64,000 bases of DNA from Carya illinoinensis. Lineage: Eukaryota > Streptophyta > Magnoliopsida > Fagales > Juglandaceae. Positions 58,501-64,000 of the stretch are shown here, in pieces; the first letter of the stretch is position 1, and every line of letters starts with the position of its first letter. The notes under the pieces were generated by a model. The model worked only from the letters and a program-made list of their open reading frames with translations, did no database searches and was not told the DNA's origin. Made by a program: the position numbers and the translations under genes. Location of the stretch: contig NC_056758.1 of the NCBI RefSeq assembly GCF_018687715.1, positions 12,147,501 to 12,211,500 of the forward strand, given 5' to 3'.

Positions 58501-60850
58501 ATTAGGCCATTACTTCAATTGGCTTTGAGATGCTAGAAGAAGACCATTGTGTGTATTTTTTTTTTTTTTTATGGAAATATGCTTCATTGCATTCATTCAT
58601 AAATGAAGTTACAACTGTGACTTATCAATACAGAAGAACCAGATTATAAGTCAACTAACACAACTGTTTAGGAGCTTCCCCATACATAAAGTGACGGATA
58701 TTGTCTTAACTTTTAAAACTCTCAAAAGAGAGAGTAAACGCTCTGTATGACTAGAGACGGGATGGCCCTTCCAACCTTCGGGGAGGTAGAATACGGGAGA
58801 TACTATGAACAAATAGTCCAATAGCATATACCTACACTAAAACTAAAAAAAGACAAACCCACAAAACAAAAGACCAACAAACACAACCCAACCACGAGCA
58901 CGGCATGAACTCCAACGGCACACTCTCCACAAGCAATCAGCATCACGAGCCCCAACGGCACAAGCACCCAACTTGCGTACGGACCACAGCAACCTCCACA
59001 GCAGAGGCTGGCCGTACGACCACTGACCATAACATTGCCCGTCGCTCTCAGCTCTTTGCCTCAAAAAGCAACCACTCAACAGCTCAACACCTCACTGTGG
59101 ACTTCACATGAAAACAAACAGAACAACAAACCAAAAAGAACCACTGCGGCAGAGGCTGTGCAACACACAGACATCTGTGACCAAAAACAAATCCACGGCA
59201 GCGTCACAGAACACAAAAACCCACCATGCAAGACACAAAAAAAAACTCCAAAATTGAAGATACAAAACACACACCAGCGACATCAACCCACAGTGGCAGA
59301 AACCATGCAAGAACAGAAATGCCGGGCTTCAAAAAAATTAAAAAATAGAACACATAACAGCCGGCAAACAGAGGTCGGGCCAGACTCAAAAACAAACTCT
59401 GGGAGGAAATCGCTGCTCTGAACCTAAACTACTGAAGACTAAGAAACCAAAAAAGCCGAGGAACTCGTCAGCAGGTGGCCCCTAGGTGGCGCGTAGCAGC
59501 CACAGGCCGCATAAAGCCGAGCCTTCATCCTACGCGTGCAGGCAACGCCCCACTCTATTTGGCACCACGTTCGGTGGGCTTGTAGATCAGTGGCTGACCA
59601 AAATCTGGAGGGGTGCATGTTGACGATCTGTGGCTGGACAGTCCGGAGCAGCACTCCTCCCTTATTGGCCTGAAAAAGCCAAAAAGAAATAAGAAAAAAA
59701 AGACCACAAACGGAGAAAAAAAGGAAAGGGAGTGGGAGATGAAGCTCCCCTCCCCCCCAGTCGCTCGCCTCTGGGTTGGGGAAGATAGATAGAGAGTTTT
59801 TAGAGAGAGAAGTTGAGAGAGGTTTTTTTTGCCTCCATTGTGTGTATGTTAAACTTAGAGAAAAATGTTTGTTAATTTTGTCTTTTTACGTGGATGATAT
59901 CTTATTAGATAGAAATGATATGGAGATAGTTGTTGCCACAAAAGAGTGGCTGTCCTCTACTTTTGAGATGAAGGACAGGGGTGAAGAAAGTTATGTACTG
60001 GGAGTTAAAATTTCAAGGGATCGATTCAGAAAGCTTCTTGGTTTGTTTCAAGAGACTTATATTAAGAAAATTCTAGAAGGATATCGTATGCACAACTCTA
60101 AACCTAGAGACATTCCAATTGAGAAGGGTTATACTTTGAACCTAGAGCATTGCCCTAAGAAGGATGAGGAAAGAAAGAAATGACCAAAGTTCTTTATGCA
60201 AGAGTAATCGGAAGTCTGATGTATGCTATATTGTGTACATGACTTGACATTTGCTTTGTAGTTGAATTGATTAGTCGTTATCAAAGTAACCCAAGACTGG
60301 TTCATTGGCAAATAGTTAAGATGATTTTTCCAAACCTTTGTGGAACAGCAAACCTTGTTCTTTGCTACTAGGGTGAAGACATAAAATCAAAGGGTTATAG
60401 TGATGCTGATTAGGCTAGTGACAAAGATGAGAAAAAATCCACGATGGGTTACTCATTTATGCTTAGTGGAGGAGCTATTTCTTGGTATAGCAAGAAACAA
60501 TCATGCATTTCTTTGTCCACAATGAAGTCAGAGTACGTTGCTTGTTTAGCAGCTGTACAAGAGGTTGTTTAGTTGAGGGGATTTTCTAATGCCTAGAAGT
60601 TATGGCTCTTGCAGATGAAATCTTTAAGATATACAGTGATAGTATAGCAGCTTTGGCATATCTCAAGGATCCTAAATACCATGGCATAATCAAACACATA
60701 GATATTAATTTTCACTACATTCGAGTTGTTGTTGCACGAGGTAAGGTGATCCTACAACATATCTCTACTAGCAAGATGATAGCTAATCCTTTTACTAAGG
60801 CTACCACTATAAATGTTTTCCAAACTCATGTTAGGAGTTTAACATGAGTT
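55595..60850 (+). pseudogene. Copia gag-pol relic
   Basis: Frame pieces in copia order. Gag: MATEKVVSDLTKGEKLDGTN, later LRALTLRFEQYV; CCHC-like CYNCGK near 56350. Protease zone: PEWIVDT near 56480. Integrase: ARLGHIGKDRMSRL, LLHSDICGPM, FVTFIDDYSRF, LKILRTDQG then a stop, 56895-57268. RT: VWELVDLSPG near 58105; KMDVKTAFLNGELDKEIYID, 58338-58397; FYVDDILL near 59890. RNase H: STMGYSFMLSGGAISWYSKK near 60440-60500; the end KVILQHISTSKMIANPFTKA at 60745-60800. There are many stops and frame changes. The RT is split by the retroposon at 58557-59834. Confidence 0.9.
58544..59847 (-). mobile_element. Poly(A)-tailed non-coding retroposon with perfect 13-bp target duplication
   Basis: ccattgtgtgtat occurs at 58544-58556 and 59835-59847 and splits the copia RT codons (DHCVY | YVKL). 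The insert (58557-59834, 1278 bp) has a T run at its left, so a poly(A) tail on the minus strand, and its minus-strand 5' end is TCTC-rich. This is target-primed reverse transcription. Short frames inside (59035-59421, 58803-59079) have no RT, endonuclease or zinc-knuckle motif. It may be a LINE 5' region copy, a non-autonomous LINE, or a processed non-coding transcript. Confidence 0.8.
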
Positions 60851-61980
60851 GATTTCATCGGATTTAATATATGTTGTATTGAAGATACCATAAACTTTAT
60901 TTTATATTTAACACTGTTAGTATCTATTGTAGTAAGATTCTTATGTTTATCTCATATTGTTAATTAATTGATACTAAGTGAAAATCACATATAATAAAGA
61001 TGTCACCAGGCATAGATCAGTCCACTCACATGAATGATCACCTTGGCGCTTGAATTGTGAGTAATATGAGACAAATTGATTAGTTTGGTGCTTGAAAAGC
61101 GAGTTAGTAAATATCTTAACACTTTTAGTCATTTAAGATAAATTTAAAGAATGTCGCCTTAGTTTGGCTAAGATGAGACTTACAAGAGTCGTATTTGAAG
61201 TATTTACACGACTTCATAAAACCTTATTAGAATGGAATATGAGATCTTAGGCATGCGCTAGATGAGTGATTGTGCTAAGAAACTCAAATTAGAGTGCTTT
61301 TGTGGTGACTAGACTAAGATTCCTACAACGTTTTGAATGTGACAAGTCCAATTAAGTGAGAGTTTCGTCGTAACATTCATTTCATACTGTATGTGTTGTA
61401 GATGACCATATAAGGGAGTGATTGGATGGGTTCCTGCTCCATTACTATATGAGCCCTAATGGATCAATAGATCTATTCATATGCCCTTGAACCTTGAACT
61501 ACGTGATGAAATGATTACTTGATGTTACTACTTTAACATGTTTTTTTAGGTCCACGAATGATACAGTCTCGTGTAACATGTCTATGAAAGTATTCAAATC
61601 TAATTGGATTGACATGAGTGTCTAGGGAAGATTGTTTGGATTCTTATTTGTTATTTTATCTCCCATAACCTGGACAATTGTGTCATTTTGACTTTATATA
61701 ATCATGAGCATATTATATAATATAAGGTCAAGAATTTTTTTTAAGTTATAAACTTGTGAGGGATTAAAGACCCTTGACCTAGTGAGATCAAATAGTCTAA
61801 GGCATAAACAAGATGTTATGAGTGATGTACTATGTTCGTATGATAGTAACTTAATATAGTATTCCCATCTTTGCCTTCTCATCAAGTCGCACAATTTATT
61901 TTTTGTATGAGAGATAATTGATTGAGAGATTAGGAGGAGATTGTTAATGGACATAGCACCCATAGTGGACAAGTGAGAGA
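60851..61980 (+). other. 3' untranslated internal region of the copia
   Basis: No coding motif. It ends with the purine-rich caagtgagaga immediately before the 3' LTR, where the polypurine tract is expected. Confidence 0.55.
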
Positions 61981-62369
61981 TGTTGGTAGTGGGTAACCCC
62001 CCATGACCCATGTTGCATCCACATGCGTGGGAAGTTCTTAATTAACTACCTACTACTACCACAATTTCAAGGAAGTTAATTAACTTCCCATATGAAAACT
62101 TTTTGAATAAGCTAAGGGTTTTCATATATTAATTTAGGAGTGTGGAAAAGTCTACACACAAAAGAGAAAAACTCTCATTTTTCTCTACATTTTTTAGAAA
62201 AACCATCTAGATCTCTTAATCTTGAAGCGTGAAATTTTCTAGGAGACTCGAGTAGTCTCTTAAATGAGGTAGAAGTGCAAACAACAAAGTGACATGGGCT
62301 ATAAGACAAGCAAAGATCCAGCGTGAGAATTCCGCTTCTTGAGGTAATTCGAATTAATCTTATTTAACA
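61981..62369 (+). repeat. 3' LTR of the 12.5-kb copia (389 bp)
   Basis: TGTTGGTAGTGGG...TTATTTAACA; starts right after the purine tract, ends before gtccc. Confidence 0.85.
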
Positions 62370-62769
62370 GTCCCAATTAAAACAAATACAGTATATATAT
62401 AAAGGAAATGTTACCCGTTGATATGCCCAAAGAGATATGATGTCGTTTTAGTTGTTCTCATGGGGGATTGAGATCCTTTCTTGGGATTAACCAAACGACA
62501 CCAACCATTAGGCTACTTAGCCTCCTAACATTTTAATTGTAATATAAAATATATGTGGTATATTTGTCAGAGTCGAAGTCGGTTGCATGAAGTCTTGTCA
62601 ACTCCAAACTTCGACTTTGACTCCGACTTTGACTTTTTTCACTCTCAAACTTTGACTTCGACTATGAACTTTGAATTTTCCGGCTCCATCGAAGTAAGGG
62701 TCGGAACAAGTGTCAGTCAGAGTCCAAGTCGCCAAAGTTTTTACCCTTGTAATTATAGAATTTTTCAAA
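62370..62769. other. Non-coding spacer with degenerate hexamer repeat
   Basis: 62567-62740 carries repeated GACTTC/GACTCC/GACTTTG-type units on one strand and GTCGAAGTC-type units on the other, so it folds back. No gene. Confidence 0.5.
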
Positions 62770-63494
62770 TTATGAGTTTTACTTGGTTTCAACTTTTATC
62801 ACCTTCTTTATGTTGATTCCTCGTGTACATCTTTTTAACCGCCCATTGACATTTTTTCGCTCTTGGCTCACACTTTAGTCTGACAAGTTCATTATTAAAT
62901 TATTTGCTCATAAAAAGCCACATTTTTACACCTAGCAGCTATGCTGCATATATCATTCCTGCATGAGCTCTAAAATATAACAATTTGTGTTTATCAACAT
63001 ATTTGAAAAGCTTTTAATTATGTATCTAGTAGTTTTTATTTTATTTGCTTGTAATCACTACTATTCAATCAATTACTATATATAGTTTTATGAAAATGCT
63101 TCTTTAAAGTTGCGAATAATAGTAAGATGACTTGTGAGTATTATAATATAATTTCTTAATATAATTTTTGTTTTGAGATTTGAAAAAATTGAATTATTGT
63201 TTTGTTTAGAATTTTGAGAAAATTGTAATGGTTAGTTTGAAAGTGTTTGTCTTTGAATGGTTTTTGAGATGGAAATGAGATAGGATGGGATGTAAATTGT
63301 TTCCAAACATTCCCTTAGCCCTCTCAATGTTACCGTTTAGTTATTCTAAATTTTTTTACTTAATAGTTAAGGAAATAGCTATTACTGAAGTTGTGATGTT
63401 TTTATTAATGGTTAAGGATATTAAATTAAAAAAAAACAATCGAAAAAAATAAATTTCAAACACACTAGGGGAACACTCAATGGTACATGCTGGG
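62770..63494. repeat. Duplicated PR-4-upstream segment, second copy
   Basis: 62770-63005 matches 44480-44705 (ccgcccattgac, aaaaagc, agctctaaaatataa, atttgtgtttatcaacata), then 63003-63494 matches 46452-46800. The two matching parts are contiguous here but separated by the Mutator-like element in the other copy. Contains a GAGATGAGA-type repeat portion (63165-63310). Confidence 0.8.
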
Positions 63495-64000
63495 TAGGGG
63501 TGAGTAGCGGAGCCTCGCACCCCGCTACCCTGCCCCCATTTGCCTCGCCACCGCACGACGGGGCGAACAACATCGCCCACCTCGCATCCAGTCCTCCTAG
63601 CAGGTGCGGGGGGTAGGGAGGGCCCAACTCCGCCTCAAATTTCCCCCGCCCTGCCCTTACCTCTATATATATATATAAATATAAATATTTATATATATAA
63701 AAAAAATAAATATATGTTTATATTTTACAAATTGTGTATATATAAATATATATGTATATATATTACAAGTTGTTAGACTTGTTCAAAAAGTATGCATTAG
63801 CAAATTTAAAAACTATATAGTTTAAAAACTACTATACTACAACTTACACAAAATATGTACTAGCAAATTTAAAAATTACATAATTTTTAAATTATAGTCA
63901 TACTTACAAAATTTAAATTTACAATTTAGAACTAAAAATATATATTTTTTTTATCACTTTTGGATTTAAAAATAATTTTTTAACATAGTAAAATATAGTT
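63495..64000 (-). mobile_element. hAT-type MITE, inverted copy, cut by window end
   Basis: Starts TAGGGGTGAGTAGCGG. After a GC-rich part its A/T core is the reverse complement of 25770-26130 (for example attagcaaatttaaaaactatatag and acaaatttaaattt blocks). The predicted 8-bp target site is atgctggg (63487-63494). The far end lies outside the window. Confidence 0.8.

Larger units (their letters stand above)
49842..62369 (+). mobile_element. Ty1/copia retrotransposon, 12.5 kb with nested insertions
   Basis: The 5' LTR (partial, 49842-about 50026) and 3' LTR (61981-62369) share the start TGTTGGTAGT... and about 185 bases. The flanks gtcca (49837-49841) and gtccc (62370-62374) form a 5-bp duplication with one mismatch. 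A copia gag-pol relic runs from 55595 to about 60850. The length is explained by a 4.2-kb solo LTR (51168-55380) and a 1.3-kb retroposon (58557-59834) inside it. Confidence 0.85.

Noticed and set aside
59035..59421. 128-residue basic open frame as a gene
   Set aside because: Antisense within the 13-bp-flanked retroposon; Thr/Asn/Lys-rich with no domain, likely chance.

Overview
This window is nuclear DNA of a flowering plant. The genes are intron-split, with GT-AG junctions, and the rest is dense, nested, decayed transposable elements with A/T-rich spacers. The repeat mix (the GAGATGAGA-type dispersed repeat, gypsy and copia families) looks like a woody eudicot, perhaps Fagales; that species guess is weak inference. 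No bacterial, plastid or viral backbone is visible. Only three host genes are well supported: an AUX/IAA auxin co-repressor (19459-21283, five exons) and two paralogous hevein-barwin PR-4 defence genes (29393-30478 and 47782-49318, two exons each).

Left block (1-10540): a chain of nested retroelements. A copia element (fragment 9616-10120) was entered by a Ty3/gypsy element on the minus strand (3661-9615), whose integrase gene was then cut by an Athila-like element on the plus strand (3' part, 1-3660, with a 2.4-kb LTR). A copia solo LTR (10121-10540) cuts the outer copia on its other side.

Middle (10541-29340): mostly non-coding. It holds a poly(A)-type retroposon with target duplication (11140-11985), several palindromic MITEs, a long TTA microsatellite, the AUX/IAA gene, a decayed LINE (23850-25060) and a G/C-ended hAT-type MITE with a perfect 8-bp duplication (25635-26298).

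Right (29341-64000): the PR-4 duplication. The copies are separated by an Ale-like copia element with both LTRs (31527-36204), a gag-only Tat-like gypsy element (39073-44480) that carries a solo LTR, and a Mutator-like element (44712-46450) carrying a PPR-like fragment. Beyond the second PR-4 gene lies a 12.5-kb copia (49842-62369) that holds a 4.2-kb TGTAAC...GTTACA solo LTR and a second poly(A) retroposon. The right end (62770-63494) repeats, in the same order, the sequence found upstream of PR-4 gene 2, without the Mutator-like insertion. A further PR-4 copy may therefore lie just outside the window.

The elements are inactive: stop codons (mostly changes compatible with C-to-T decay), frameshifts and lost catalytic residues. 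Functionally, the two PR-4 genes form a small chitin-binding/barwin defence cluster whose promoters share a common block but differ in WRKY- and TGA/bZIP-type sites. The AUX/IAA gene is an independent auxin-response unit. I found no convincing tRNA, rRNA, miRNA or CRISPR-like feature.
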